Origin: Amantichitinum ursilacus
GTDB taxonomy: Bacteria; Pseudomonadota; Gammaproteobacteria; Burkholderiales; Chitinibacteraceae
Assembly: GCF_001294205.1 (NCBI RefSeq)
Contig: NZ_LAQT01000008.1
Coordinates: 227,214-291,213, forward strand
Length of the DNA: 64,000 nucleotides
Direction: 5' to 3'
Part shown: piece by piece, positions 7,535 through 16,324 of the stretch
Layout: each line of letters opens with the position of its first letter
Position numbering within the stretch: the stretch's first letter is position 1
The notes under the pieces: model-generated
What the model was told of the DNA's origin: nothing
Database searches by the model: none
What the model saw: only the letters and a program-made list of their open reading frames with translations
Position numbers and translations under genes: made by a program

Positions 7535-9707
7535 GGCTGGAAGCTTCCGTCGGTTGGGGGTGCGGTGCAATGCACGGCAATTCGATTTCAAAGCGCGCGC
7601 CGCCAGACGGCGCGCTGGCCAGCGTTAAACGCCCGCCCAGTACGCCATGCACCAGGCTGTACACGATATATAGACCCAGCCCGCTGCCGCCCTGGCCCAG
7701 GCGCGTGGTAAAGAACGGGTCGAACACGCGTTTGCGCAACTGCGGCGGAATGCCGCTGCCGTTGTCTTCAAATACCAGTTCGATGGTCTGGGCGTCGCGT
7801 TGCACGGCGCTGATGCGGATTTCGCCCTTGGCGGTTTGCGTAAACGCATGCGCCAGCGAATTGGTGACCAGGTTGGTCAATATCTGCTCCAGCGGACCGG
7901 GATAACTCTCCAGCACCAGGGTTTCGGGCATATCCAGTTCGATGCGATGCGGCGTGTGCTTAAGCTGCGGCCGCAGCGTCGACAAAACCTCTTCGACTGT
8001 CTGGCGCAGATTAAAGCTGCGACGGCGCGTGCTGGCGGTATCTACCGCCACCTGTTTGAAGTTGCTGATCAGCTCGGCCGCGCGTTGCGCGTTGCGTTGC
8101 ACCAGCGCGGCGGCCTCGGTACAGCTTTGCACAAAGCTCATCAGCTCGGATTTGCGCAACTGGCCGCTGTTGAGCGTGTGATCAAACTCTTCCACTTTCT
8201 GCGCCAGCGTCGACGCCACGGTGACGGTGTTACCCAGCGGCGTGTTGAGTTCATGCGCGATACCGGCCACCAGGCTGCCCAGCGAGGCCAGTTTTTCGGA
8301 TTGCACCAGTTGCGCCATCGCGTGGGTCAGTTCTTCGTTGGCGGTTTGCAGTTCGGCGGTGCGCTCGGCCACGTTTTCTTCCAGCCGGTCGCGCGCTTCG
8401 CGCAGTTGATCTTCGATCTGTTTGCGTGCGGTGATATCGATAATCACACCATCAATCTGCCGCGTATGCGCCACGCCGTGGCTGGCGATGCCGCGTTCAA
8501 ACACCCAGCAAGTGCTGCCGCTGGAACGCTGCAAGCGATATTCGATTTCGTACAGTTCTTCGCTGATCAAGGCGTGGCGGATGGTGTGCGCCACCAGCGG
8601 GCGGTCGTCCTGATGGATCAGGCTGGCGTAGGTGCGCTCACGGTTGCCGATCAGGCTGGCGGCAGTGCAGCCGCACAAGGGTTCGATGGCGGGGCTGAGG
8701 TAGCGCATGGTGCGTGCCTCGTCGATTTCGCAGCGAAATACCGCGCCGGGCACCTGATCAATCAGCGAGCGATAGTGATGTTCGCTTTGCGCCAGTTGCG
8801 TGTGCGCCAGCGCCAGCTCGCGCTCGCGCCGGGTACCGCGTTGCAGCAGCCCCAGCAGAATCCACCAGCTCAGGCCCACGGCCACCGCCAGCACGATGCC
8901 GCCCGCGCGCAGCACCAGCGCCAGCAAGCGCGCCTGCGACCACGCCTGGTTGCCGGCGTAATTGGGCATCACATCCCAATACATGCGCCAGATGGCGCCA
9001 TGCAGGCTGTAGGCCTGGTCGATGCTGAACAAGGCATTGGGCGTGGGTAGGGCGGGTCCGGCGACAAATTCGGCCGGTTGGCCCGAGGTCTGCAAGGCCA
9101 GCCGCAACACCAGACCGGGCGTGTTGTCGGCATGCGCCATGCGCAAATCCTGGAAATCCACCAGCGTCAGCAGCACGCCGGGCTGTTTGCGTTGGCGCAT
9201 GGCCAGCGCCAGATAGGCCGACCAGCCGCCACGAGGATTGGCAAACAGCGGGCCGATGGTGATCTGGCCAACCGGGGCGCTGGCCAGTTGTTTCAGCAGT
9301 GGCTGCAGCGCGGCGATGTGATTGACCGCTTTGCCGGCCGCCAGATCGCCACTGCGATCGGTGCTGAAGCGGATGCGATGGTCTGGCGTCACAAACGCCA
9401 CCGGCGGCATCAGCATTTCGCCCGCCATCGGGGCCAGCGTGCGCGCGGCGTTGGCATAGCGGGCGGCGTTAAGCGGGGCGGCGCCATTAAACACGGCGGC
9501 CATGCCGTACAAGGCATCGCGATGCACTTCAATCCAGCCTTGCACCGCATCGCCCGCACGTTGCGCGTCTTGCGCGGCCTGGCTCTGACGCGTGGCGTCG
9601 GCGGCATGTTCGATATGCGCGGCCGTCTTCAGGCAAGCCAGCACCACGATCCCGGCAAACAGCGGAATCAACAGGCGTAGCGTGGTGTACCGGCGCAAGT
9701 ACGGCAT
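7524..9707 (-). CDS. Membrane sensor histidine kinase with PAS domain
   Basis: This 727-aa kinase has an N-terminal membrane anchor (about residues 12-30), a ~230-residue periplasmic CHASE-like sensor region, and a second membrane segment near 270-290. A PAS domain (about 315-430) and a coiled coil lead to the dimerisation domain with phospho-histidine in IAHELNTPL. The HATPase domain has N box NLVTNSLAHAF, G1 EDNGSGIP and G2 GGSGLGL. ATG at 9707 is preferred over a TTG one codon earlier. It overlaps the downstream REC-EAL gene, which makes that protein its likely target in a two-component route to cyclic di-GMP turnover. The ligand is unknown. Confidence 0.88.
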   Translation of the reverse strand: MPYLRRYTTLRLLIPLFAGIVVLACLKTAAHIEHAADATRQSQAAQDAQRAGDAVQGWIEVHRDALYGMAAVFNGAAPLNAARYANAARTLAPMAGEMLMPPVAFVTPDHRIRFSTDRSGDLAAGKAVNHIAALQPLLKQLASAPVGQITIGPLFANPRGGWSAYLALAMRQRKQPGVLLTLVDFQDLRMAHADNTPGLVLRLALQTSGQPAEFVAGPALPTPNALFSIDQAYSLHGAIWRMYWDVMPNYAGNQAWSQARLLALVLRAGGIVLAVAVGLSWWILLGLLQRGTRRERELALAHTQLAQSEHHYRSLIDQVPGAVFRCEIDEARTMRYLSPAIEPLCGCTAASLIGNRERTYASLIHQDDRPLVAHTIRHALISEELYEIEYRLQRSSGSTCWVFERGIASHGVAHTRQIDGVIIDITARKQIEDQLREARDRLEENVAERTAELQTANEELTHAMAQLVQSEKLASLGSLVAGIAHELNTPLGNTVTVASTLAQKVEEFDHTLNSGQLRKSELMSFVQSCTEAAALVQRNAQRAAELISNFKQVAVDTASTRRRSFNLRQTVEEVLSTLRPQLKHTPHRIELDMPETLVLESYPGPLEQILTNLVTNSLAHAFTQTAKGEIRISAVQRDAQTIELVFEDNGSGIPPQLRKRVFDPFFTTRLGQGGSGLGLYIVYSLVHGVLGGRLTLASAPSGGARFEIELPCIAPHPQPTEASSHVF

Positions 9708-9827
9708 CAAAGCGGGGTGTCCTGGCGGGCTGCGTACGGGTTATCAAGCGGTGCGGCCGTGGCGTACTCTGCGCGGCGGCCGGGTTGCATGCAGGATAGA
9801 CAATCTGCCCTCGCTTCGGCACAATCG

Positions 9828-9839
9828 TTGACTTGTCAA
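9828..9839. promoter_or_regulatory. Candidate MarR-type operator upstream of MFS gene
   Basis: The dyad TTGAC-TT-GTCAA lies 21 bp before the start codon of the exporter gene. Short dyads of this kind near a MarR-regulated exporter are typical operators, and the regulator gene is the second gene of the same operon. Binding is inferred only. Confidence 0.45.
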
Positions 9840-9860
9840 AAATTGATCGAGCAATGATTA

Positions 9861-11444
9861 ATGGCCCCCGTTCACGCTCCGCCCACTGGATTTCGCGCCC
9901 GATTGTTTTCTTTGTTGGGTTTGTGCTTTGTGCTGATCATGGTGGCGCTGGACCAGACCGTGGTCGGCACCGCCTTGCCCACTGTGGTGGCCGAGCTACA
10001 CGGCTTTGATCTGTACGCGTGGGTGGGCACGTCCTATCTGCTGACGTCGGTGATTACGGTGCCGATTTTCGGGCGGCTGGGCGACGAATATGGCCGCAAG
10101 AATTTCATTCTGGTCGCCATCGTGTTGTTTACCCTGGCGTCGATGTTGTGCGGCTTGTCGCAAAGCATGCTGCAACTGGTGCTGGCGCGCGCGCTGCAGG
10201 GCATTGGTGGCGGCATGTTGGTGGCCACCACGTTTGCCTCGGTGCCGGATCTGTTTCCGGATCCGCACGAGCGTTTGCGCTGGCAGGTGTTGTTTAGCAG
10301 CTCGTTTGGCCTGGCCAATGCCATCGGGCCGTCGTTGGGCGGTTTTCTGACTGAATACGCGGGCTGGCGCTGGGTGTTTTATGTGAATCTGCCGGTGGGC
10401 CTGGTCAGCTTGTGGTTTGTCTGGCGCTATCTGCCGCGCATACGCCATTCCGAACATCCACCCGGCAAGCTGGACTGGCTGGGCGCGGCCCTGCTGGCGT
10501 TGGCCTTGGGCAGTGTGCAATTGCTGGTGGAATGGCTGCCGCAACATCGCGCGCTGGGCCAACTGCTGACGCCGGGCGTGGTGGCCGTGGTGGCTACCGC
10601 CGGTTTGCTGTGGTGGGAAAAACGCTGTCCGCATCCGATTCTGCCGCTGGACATGTTCCGCCACGCCAGCCTGGCGCCCTTGTTTGCGCTATCGCTGGTG
10701 ATGGGCTTTTGCATGTTCGCGATCATGTATTACGCGCCGTTGATGTTCCAGGGCGGCTTTGGTTTGTCGCCCAACCAGGCCGGGTTGCTGATTACGCCGT
10801 TTGTGGTGTGCATTACGGTGGGCAGCATTCTGAATGGCCGCATCGTAACGCGCCTGCCCAAGCCCAATCTGATTCTGTACGTGGGCTTTGTGTTCTTTGC
10901 CTTGTCGGCCTTTGGTTTGACGCAAACCGTGGTCAGCACCGGCCATCCGCTGCTGGTGGCCACCATGATGAGTGGCGGCATCGGCGTGGGTTTGTTGTTG
11001 CCCAATCTGACCATCTTTGCGCAGGAAACCGCGCCGCGCACGCAGCTGGGCATTGCCACTGCGATGCTGCAATCCACGCGCATGATCGGCGGCATGCTGG
11101 GCACGGCGCTGATCGGCACGTTTGTGTCGCACCATTACGCGTCGGGCGTGGCGGATGCGTTGCAAGCGGCGCAGGCCGGCCAGTGGACGCGCGCGCTGCA
11201 GGATCCGCAGATATTGGTGAACCCCGATTCGGCCGCGAAATTTATCGCGCAGGCGGGCAGCGCCGCCGCACCGTTATTGCAGGCCGCACGCGAGGTATTG
11301 GTGGAAGCCATCCATGGCGGGCAATACGTGGTGTTGGCGATGATGCTGGTGGCGCTGTTTCTGGTTACCCGCGTGCCCGATATCAAACTGAAACGGCGCA
11401 GCGTGACCAAGCCGGTTGCGCCCGCTGCGCAGGGGGCCGAATGA
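9861..11444 (+). CDS. DHA2-family MFS multidrug exporter
   Basis: This 527-aa inner-membrane protein shows the 14-helix drug:proton antiporter (EmrB/QacA) pattern. Motif D1 is LDQTVVGTALPTV (about residues 29-41), motif A is GRLGDEYGRK between helices 2 and 3, and antiporter motif C is present as GLANAIGPSLGG in helix 5. It probably exports toxic compounds by proton exchange; the substrate cannot be told from sequence. No separate membrane-fusion (EmrA-like) gene is adjacent. The stop overlaps the following marR start (ATGA), giving a two-gene operon with an upstream dyad that may be the operator. Confidence 0.9.
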   Translation: MAPVHAPPTGFRARLFSLLGLCFVLIMVALDQTVVGTALPTVVAELHGFDLYAWVGTSYLLTSVITVPIFGRLGDEYGRKNFILVAIVLFTLASMLCGLSQSMLQLVLARALQGIGGGMLVATTFASVPDLFPDPHERLRWQVLFSSSFGLANAIGPSLGGFLTEYAGWRWVFYVNLPVGLVSLWFVWRYLPRIRHSEHPPGKLDWLGAALLALALGSVQLLVEWLPQHRALGQLLTPGVVAVVATAGLLWWEKRCPHPILPLDMFRHASLAPLFALSLVMGFCMFAIMYYAPLMFQGGFGLSPNQAGLLITPFVVCITVGSILNGRIVTRLPKPNLILYVGFVFFALSAFGLTQTVVSTGHPLLVATMMSGGIGVGLLLPNLTIFAQETAPRTQLGIATAMLQSTRMIGGMLGTALIGTFVSHHYASGVADALQAAQAGQWTRALQDPQILVNPDSAAKFIAQAGSAAAPLLQAAREVLVEAIHGGQYVVLAMMLVALFLVTRVPDIKLKRRSVTKPVAPAAQGAE

Positions 11445-11866
11445 GCGATACCGAGCGTAATCTGCTGCAACAAATCGGCCCGACCGTGCGTGCAATGTAT
11501 GGCGCATTTGAAGACGCGGTCGGCCACCCGATGCCACGTTGGCGCGTATTGCACGCGCTGCATACGCTAGGCGACGCCACGCAAAAGCAACTGGTGCAAC
11601 GCCTGCTGATCGACCCCGGTTTGCTGACCCGGCATATGAAAACAATGGAAGCCGAAGGCCTGATCGCGCGCCATACCGATAGCGACGACAACCGCCTGAC
11701 GCATGTGCAACTGACCGCAGCGGGCAAGGCGCTGATTGATGAGGCGTCGCCCAAACGCCAGGCGTTTTTTGACGCGGCGCTGGCCGAATTCGATGAAGCC
11801 GATCTGGCCAAAGCCACGCAGATTTTGCAGGCACTGGAAGCGCGCTTTCGGCAGCAGAAGGGCTAA
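11441..11866 (+). CDS. MarR family transcriptional regulator
   Basis: This 141-aa protein has the winged-helix MarR fold: a helical dimerisation N-terminus, recognition region QKQLVQRLLIDPGLLTRHMKTMEAEGLI, and a wing with the conserved D-x-R-type segment (DSDDNRLTHVQLT). It starts at the ATG overlapping the exporter stop by 4 bp, so expression is coupled. It is likely an autoregulator that represses the exporter and itself until a ligand is bound. Confidence 0.9.
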   Translation: MSDTERNLLQQIGPTVRAMYGAFEDAVGHPMPRWRVLHALHTLGDATQKQLVQRLLIDPGLLTRHMKTMEAEGLIARHTDSDDNRLTHVQLTAAGKALIDEASPKRQAFFDAALAEFDEADLAKATQILQALEARFRQQKG

Positions 11867-11892
11867 GGCGCGCTGGTACCGCTAGCGCGGCC

Positions 11893-12420
11893 CTACTCGC
11901 GTTCGGGATCGGGCGGCGGGCTCTGGTTGGGGTCTTCCATCGGCATGCGCTCGGCGTGGTTCTTTTTGTGCGGGCCGCCCACCAGTCGGACAAAAGCTTT
12001 TTCAAAGCCGCCGCCAAACACCAGCAATAACAACGCAAAGAACAAGGCGCTGGCGGCGATGCCCACTTCGCCACCCCCACACGCCAGCCCCATCATCGAC
12101 GCCAGCCAGATCGACGCCGCCGTGGTCAGCCCTTCCACCCGGTCGACCTGGCGATGATGGATGATGACGCCCGCGCCGATAAAGCCGATGCCGGTAATCA
12201 CGCCTTGCATGGCGCGGCTGACCGCATCCGGACCCGCACCGCTGACGCGTTCGATGGTGAGCGAGGCCAACGCCGAGCCCAGCGCCACCATCGCATGCGT
12301 GCGCAGGCCCGCCGGTTTGCGGTGCAACTGGCGATTAAGCCCCAGCACCGCGCCCAGTACGGTGGCGGAACCAAGATAAAAGATGGCGGAGGGCAGGGGG
12401 ACGAAATCAGGGCTGGGCAT
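11893..12420 (-). CDS. MgtC/SapB family membrane protein
   Basis: This 175-aa protein has four to five hydrophobic segments and the MgtC/SapB family hallmarks: GAVLGLNRQLHRKPAGLRTHAMVALGSA in the first third and GIGFIGAGVIIHH followed by GLTTAASIW in the second. Only the membrane domain is present, followed by a short polar Pro/Asp/Glu-rich tail; the C-terminal ACT-like domain of Salmonella MgtC is absent. Family members are linked to magnesium limitation and acid adaptation, but a short form such as this cannot be assigned a specific role. Convergent with the marR gene. Confidence 0.85.
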   Translation of the reverse strand: MPSPDFVPLPSAIFYLGSATVLGAVLGLNRQLHRKPAGLRTHAMVALGSALASLTIERVSGAGPDAVSRAMQGVITGIGFIGAGVIIHHRQVDRVEGLTTAASIWLASMMGLACGGGEVGIAASALFFALLLLVFGGGFEKAFVRLVGGPHKKNHAERMPMEDPNQSPPPDPERE

Positions 12421-12587
12421 GCGGTGGCCGCTTTTATCCGGGAAAGGGTGAACACAGTTTAGGCGCGTTGGCGCCGATTTGGGGCGGCACGGCGTAAACG
12501 CCTGGATAGGTCACGCCAGACGCGCGGGAGTTCCGTCGCGTGGCGCGCTGCCCATGCTAAGGAGCGATGCGTGGGTTGGTCCGTGGA

Positions 12588-13445
12588 TTAACTGAGCGCA
12601 GTCAGGGTGGCGCTGGCGCCATTCAGGGATACCGCAACCGCCTGGCCGACGTGCAGACCCGCCGCTTCAGTATGGCTGATCAGGGTAGTGACGGTTTCCT
12701 GACCGATGGCCACCACCACGCGGCATTGCACTTCGGCGGGCGCTAACAGCAAAACGCGGCCGGTCAGCTGATAACGACCGTACTGGCCGCGCTGCAACAG
12801 CACTTGTTGCGGCGTGCCATATTGCGTGGCGCCGTCGCCATCCAGCTTGAGCACGTGTTGCGCCAGGCGAAACACCTCGCCCAGATCATGACTGACCAGC
12901 ACAGTGGTTAACCGCGTTTGCGCCAGCAAGCCGGCCAGCGATTCTTGCAGCTGCTCGCGCAGGCTGGCGTCGAGCGCGGACAGCGGCTCGTCCAGCAGCA
13001 ACAGATCGGGCTCGCTGGCTAACGCACGCGCCAGCGCCAGACGTTGGCGCTGACCGCCCGACAATTGTTGCGGATAACCTTGCCCGTGCGCCGCCAGGCC
13101 GGTCAGCTGCAACCAGTGTTCGACCGATTGCGTGGGCTGGCGTGGTTGCGCATAAGCCAACTGGCGCGCGGCGGTCATATTGGGGAAGAGGGCGAAATCC
13201 TGGAACACGTAGCCGACGCGACGGCGCTCGACCGGCGTGTAGCGCTGGCCGTCATCCCAGGTCTGCGCGCCGAAGGCGATGCGGCCGTGGTCGATGCGAT
13301 CAAAGCCCGCCAGCGTGCGCAGCAGCGTGGTTTTGCCCACGCCGGACGGGCCATACAGCGCAAGGCAGTCGCCGCGGGGAATATCACAATCGACGGTTAC
13401 GTTGCGACCGGCAATCTGGCGACTGAACTGTAATTGCAGACTCAT
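12588..13445 (-). CDS. modC: Molybdate ABC transporter ATP-binding protein
   Basis: This 285-aa ABC ATPase powers molybdate import. Walker A is GPSGVGKTT, the signature is LSGGQRQRLALARAL and Walker B is LLLLDEPLSALD, with the H-loop in VLVSHD. The last ~70 residues form a single TOBE-like oxyanion-binding domain, shorter than in E. coli ModC (352 aa). The ATG at 13445 overlaps the modB stop (ATGA); a longer in-frame start inside modB is rejected. Assignment to molybdate rests on the ModB neighbour and the TOBE gene upstream. Confidence 0.85.
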   Translation of the reverse strand: MSLQLQFSRQIAGRNVTVDCDIPRGDCLALYGPSGVGKTTLLRTLAGFDRIDHGRIAFGAQTWDDGQRYTPVERRRVGYVFQDFALFPNMTAARQLAYAQPRQPTQSVEHWLQLTGLAAHGQGYPQQLSGGQRQRLALARALASEPDLLLLDEPLSALDASLREQLQESLAGLLAQTRLTTVLVSHDLGEVFRLAQHVLKLDGDGATQYGTPQQVLLQRGQYGRYQLTGRVLLLAPAEVQCRVVVAIGQETVTTLISHTEAAGLHVGQAVAVSLNGASATLTALS

Positions 13446-14119
13446 CGCGCGCGCCTTTGCACCACTTGCAGCAACAGCAACACCGCGCACGAAAACACCA
13501 CCAGGATCGCGGCATAGGCGTGCGCGGCCGGGTAATTGAGTGCTTCCATTTCCTGGTACAGCGCAATCGAGGCCACGCGTGTCTGGCCGGGAATGCCGCC
13601 GCCGATCATCAACACCACACCAAATTCGCCCACGGTATGTGCAAACGCCAGGATGGCCCCGGCCAGCACGCCATGGCGCGCGGTGGGTAGCCACACATGC
13701 CACAACACGCTAAGCCGGCTTTTGCCCAACGTGCGTGCGGCATCCAGGATATTGCGCGGAGTCTGGCGTAATGCCGCCAGTAGTGGCTGCACCATAAACG
13801 GCAGGCTGAACAACACCGAGCCCAGCACAAGGCCGCTAAAGCTGAAGGCAATCTGGATTTTGAAGGTATTAGCCAGCCACAAACCGGGCCCATGGGTGGG
13901 GCTGAAGGTGAGCAGCAGATAAAAGCCGAGCGCCGTGGGCGGCAACACCAGCGGCAGGTTGATCAGCACTTCGACCACGCTGCGCAGGCGACCAGGACGA
14001 TCGGGGCGGCTGGCCAGCCAGGCGCACAAGGGCACGCCCAGCAACAACAGCACAACGGTGGTGACACAGGCCAGCCGCAGCGTCAGCCACAGCGGTTGCA
14101 GGTCAACCCCAGTCAGCAC
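13442..14119 (-). CDS. modB: Molybdate ABC transporter permease
   Basis: This 225-aa inner-membrane permease has five to six hydrophobic helices and the cytoplasmic EAA loop (DAARTLGKSRLSVLWHVWLPTARHG) that docks on ModC. The sequence and length fit ModB. The GTG start overlaps the stop of the TOBE-domain gene by 7 bp and its stop overlaps modC by 4 bp. The usual first gene, modA for the periplasmic molybdate-binding protein, is missing from this locus. Confidence 0.87.
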   Translation of the reverse strand: MLTGVDLQPLWLTLRLACVTTVVLLLLGVPLCAWLASRPDRPGRLRSVVEVLINLPLVLPPTALGFYLLLTFSPTHGPGLWLANTFKIQIAFSFSGLVLGSVLFSLPFMVQPLLAALRQTPRNILDAARTLGKSRLSVLWHVWLPTARHGVLAGAILAFAHTVGEFGVVLMIGGGIPGQTRVASIALYQEMEALNYPAAHAYAAILVVFSCAVLLLLQVVQRRAR

Positions 14120-14502
14120 GCCACGCCCATCTCGTTGGCTTTAACCAGCCATTCGATCGCGACGCCCGCCTGCAATTGCAGGCGTTCAACCGAACCGGTG
14201 GTGACGACGGCGTGGATGGTTTGTTCGCCAAACGGAATCGCCACGCGGCTTAGCAAGCGGCCGGGTTCGATGCCGGCGATGACACCAGGAATGCGATTAC
14301 GCAGGCTGATTTCGCCGTGCAGGTTGCGTGCGATAGACACTTCGGTTTCTTTAAACACCAGCGTGACGGCATCACCCGCAGCCAACGGCGGCGCATCGCC
14401 GACCAGCATCGCAAAAAAGGCCTGGCCGTGCGCGCTGGCGCTCAGCAGGCAAACGCCGGGGTCGGTTTGCAGATCGGTTAGCGTAGCGGCGATACGGTTC
14501 AC
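14113..14502 (-). CDS. Di-TOBE (Mop-like) molybdate-binding protein
   Basis: About 129 aa from the GTG at 14502, which begins directly at a Mop-type N-terminus (NRIAATLTDLQTD). An ATG at 14565 would add 21 residues and cannot be excluded. Two TOBE/Mop repeats are visible: about residues 1-65 (ending in VTLVFKETEVSIA) and 66-129 (SLRNRIPGVIAGIE... VEWLVKANEM). This resembles the C-terminal half of ModE without the DNA-binding domain, or a small molybdate-storage protein. It is the first gene of a tightly coupled TOBE-modB-modC operon. Cytoplasmic molybdate or tungstate binding is inferred from the family. Confidence 0.78.
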   Translation of the reverse strand: MNRIAATLTDLQTDPGVCLLSASAHGQAFFAMLVGDAPPLAAGDAVTLVFKETEVSIARNLHGEISLRNRIPGVIAGIEPGRLLSRVAIPFGEQTIHAVVTTGSVERLQLQAGVAIEWLVKANEMGVAC

Positions 14503-14567
14503 GGGGCACCCGGCGGCAGTGGTTATACAGGCAGGACTAACGGGCACACCGGCGTACCGGCGCACGC

Positions 14568-14619
14568 AAAAAACAACGCCCTGCCACGCCAGACCAGCAG
14601 GTCCTGGCGCGTGCAGGGC
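14568..14619 (-). terminator. Rho-independent terminator of infA
   Basis: Read leftward, GCCCTGCACGCGCCAGG pairs with a matching GC-rich arm (14578-14619) and is followed by a T-rich run (complement of AAAAAACAA at 14568-14576). It starts 7 bp after the infA stop. Confidence 0.8.
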
Positions 14620-14625
14620 ACGCTA

Positions 14626-14910
14626 TCAACGGCGACGCTGACCGCCAGGACGCTGACCGTTGTTCATCGGGGCCGAACCCGGAGCGCGTTCGTCTTTGTG
14701 ACGGAAGCTCACGCGGCCTTTGGTCAGATCGTACGGCGACATTTCTACGGTAACGCGATCACCCGCCAGTACGCGGATGCGGTTTTTCTGCATCTTGCCC
14801 GATGCATAGGCGGTGATTTCCACACCGTTATTCAGAACCACTTTAAAACGCGATTCCGGAAACACTTCAGCTACTACGCCTTCCATTTCGATCAGATCTT
14901 CTTTTGCCAT
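14626..14910 (-). CDS. infA: Translation initiation factor IF-1, extended form
   Basis: This 94-aa protein contains the complete IF-1 OB fold: [13 protein letters not shown] start, [32 protein letters not shown], and [16 protein letters not shown]. coli IF-1 has 72 residues; the extra ~20 residues are a basic Gly/Arg-rich tail. Many betaproteobacteria carry a second infA of this extended type outside the ribosomal operon, and this monocistronic gene fits that pattern. IF-1 binds the 30S A site during initiation. It has its own promoter candidate at 15105 and its own terminator. Confidence 0.93.
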   Translation of the reverse strand: MAKEDLIEMEGVVAEVFPESRFKVVLNNGVEITAYASGKMQKNRIRVLAGDRVTVEMSPYDLTKGRVSFRHKDERAPGSAPMNNGQRPGGQRRR

Positions 14911-15104
14911 TACAACTCCAGGTGAGGTTTTACGGGCCAGCGCGGCAACGCTGTTTAACGTCGGCGCTGGCTTGCAACCGGGTGAAACCTGCAGTCTCAG
15001 CCGGTTAAGGTGTCAGTGGTATGCGTGTGCAGCGGACCCGGCAGGCCGCGCGAAGACTGTCGCTACGACGAAAAGTGCCATGAATCCGGACGTTAAGACT
15101 CGAA

Positions 15105-15110
15105 ATTATA
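15105..15110 (-). promoter_or_regulatory. Candidate -10 box for infA
   Basis: A perfect TATAAT on the minus strand in the 357-bp gap upstream of infA; the -35 region is poor. It would give a leader of roughly 190 nt. The rest of the gap (14911-15267) shows no gene, tRNA or clear structure. Confidence 0.4.
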
Positions 15111-15267
15111 CACAACACTGCCCTTTAACGGGCTGTGACGGTGCACGCGGCACTACGGCCGGGGCCGCATTGAACCACGCCAGGGCCATGCCGCGCGTCA
15201 CTGACAGGACGAACGGCCGTTGCCCACACCGCGCTCGCGGCTTGATCGGAACGCGCGCGCAGCGCAA

Positions 15268-16119
15268 TCAGGCTGCGTTCTCATGCGCTTGCAGCACAAA
15301 GCGCGCGCCGTTGTCGCGGCCCAGATGGCGTACCAGATAGGGCATGACTTCGGCCAGCGTGTCTTGCAGGTTGTACGGCGGATTAAGGATAAACATGCCG
15401 CTGCCGTGCATGCCAAAGCCATCCACCGAGGGCGTTTGCACCGTCAGCGTGGCTTCCAGCCAGCCTTTGGCCGGCAACTTTTTCAGTTGATCGGCCAAGC
15501 CCTGGCTTTCCGCGCGTTGCAGCAGCGGATACCACACCGCATAGGTGCCGGTGGCAAAGCGCTTGAGGCCTTCGCGCAAGCCATCCACCACGCGTTTGTA
15601 ATCGCCTTTGTCTTCGTACGGCGGGTCGATCAGCACCAGCGCGCGGCGTGGCGGCGGTGGCAGCACGGCTTTCAGGCCGGCAAAGCCGTCGCCCTGATCA
15701 ATCTGTACCGAACGCCGCCACGGTTGCATCGCCTGCTGCAACAACGGGCCATCGCTGCTGTGCAATTCGTACAGTCGCGCATGGTCTTGCGGTCGCAGCA
15801 CCCGCATTGCGCAGGCGGGCGAGCCGGGGTACAGCGTCAGTTCACCATCGGGATTAAAGCTTTTGACCTGCGCCACATAGTCGGCCAGCGCGGGCGGCAG
15901 ATCGGTGCGCTCCCACAGCCTGCCCACGCCATCGGCAAATTCGGCCAGCCGCGTGGCATAGCCTTCCACCAGCGAATACATGCCCGCACCGGCGTGCGTA
16001 TCCACATACCAATAGGCTTTGTCTTTTTGGTTGAGATAACGCAGCAGCGCAATCTGCACCGTGTGTTTAAGAACATCGGCGTGATTGCCGGCATGAAAGG
16101 CGTGGCGATAGCTGAGCAT
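15268..16119 (-). CDS. rlmJ: 23S rRNA (adenine2030-N6)-methyltransferase
   Basis: This 283-aa protein matches RlmJ in length (E. coli 280) and motifs: N-terminal MLSYRHAFHAGNHADVLKH, the SAM-binding region and the N6-adenine methyltransferase catalytic motif DPPYEDKGDY (near residue 165). It methylates A2030 of 23S rRNA. The ATG at 16119 gives the canonical MLSYRH N-terminus; an upstream in-frame start would add 16 unconserved residues. It is divergent from the MASE1 histidine kinase gene. Confidence 0.93.
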   Translation of the reverse strand: MLSYRHAFHAGNHADVLKHTVQIALLRYLNQKDKAYWYVDTHAGAGMYSLVEGYATRLAEFADGVGRLWERTDLPPALADYVAQVKSFNPDGELTLYPGSPACAMRVLRPQDHARLYELHSSDGPLLQQAMQPWRRSVQIDQGDGFAGLKAVLPPPPRRALVLIDPPYEDKGDYKRVVDGLREGLKRFATGTYAVWYPLLQRAESQGLADQLKKLPAKGWLEATLTVQTPSVDGFGMHGSGMFILNPPYNLQDTLAEVMPYLVRHLGRDNGARFVLQAHENAA

Positions 16120-16324
16120 GGTCGTAGGCGCAAAGAAACGCCGCCATTGTACGCGTCTGCGCGCCATCAGGCCTAACGACCACCCCAGGGGCGCGCCTGG
16201 GTTGCGGGCGGCTTACGCGAGGCTATGATTCAGAGCGTCCTCACCCGGCCGGGTGGGGCATTTCTATTGCAGAGTCGGTTTTATATTGTCCATTTCAGTA
16301 GCAGGCACGCGGCGAGGGGGCTGG

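Noticed and set aside
14911..15267. Possible small gene or riboswitch upstream of infA
   Set aside because: No conserved aptamer pattern or frame with a plausible start was recognised; only a -10 box is supportable.
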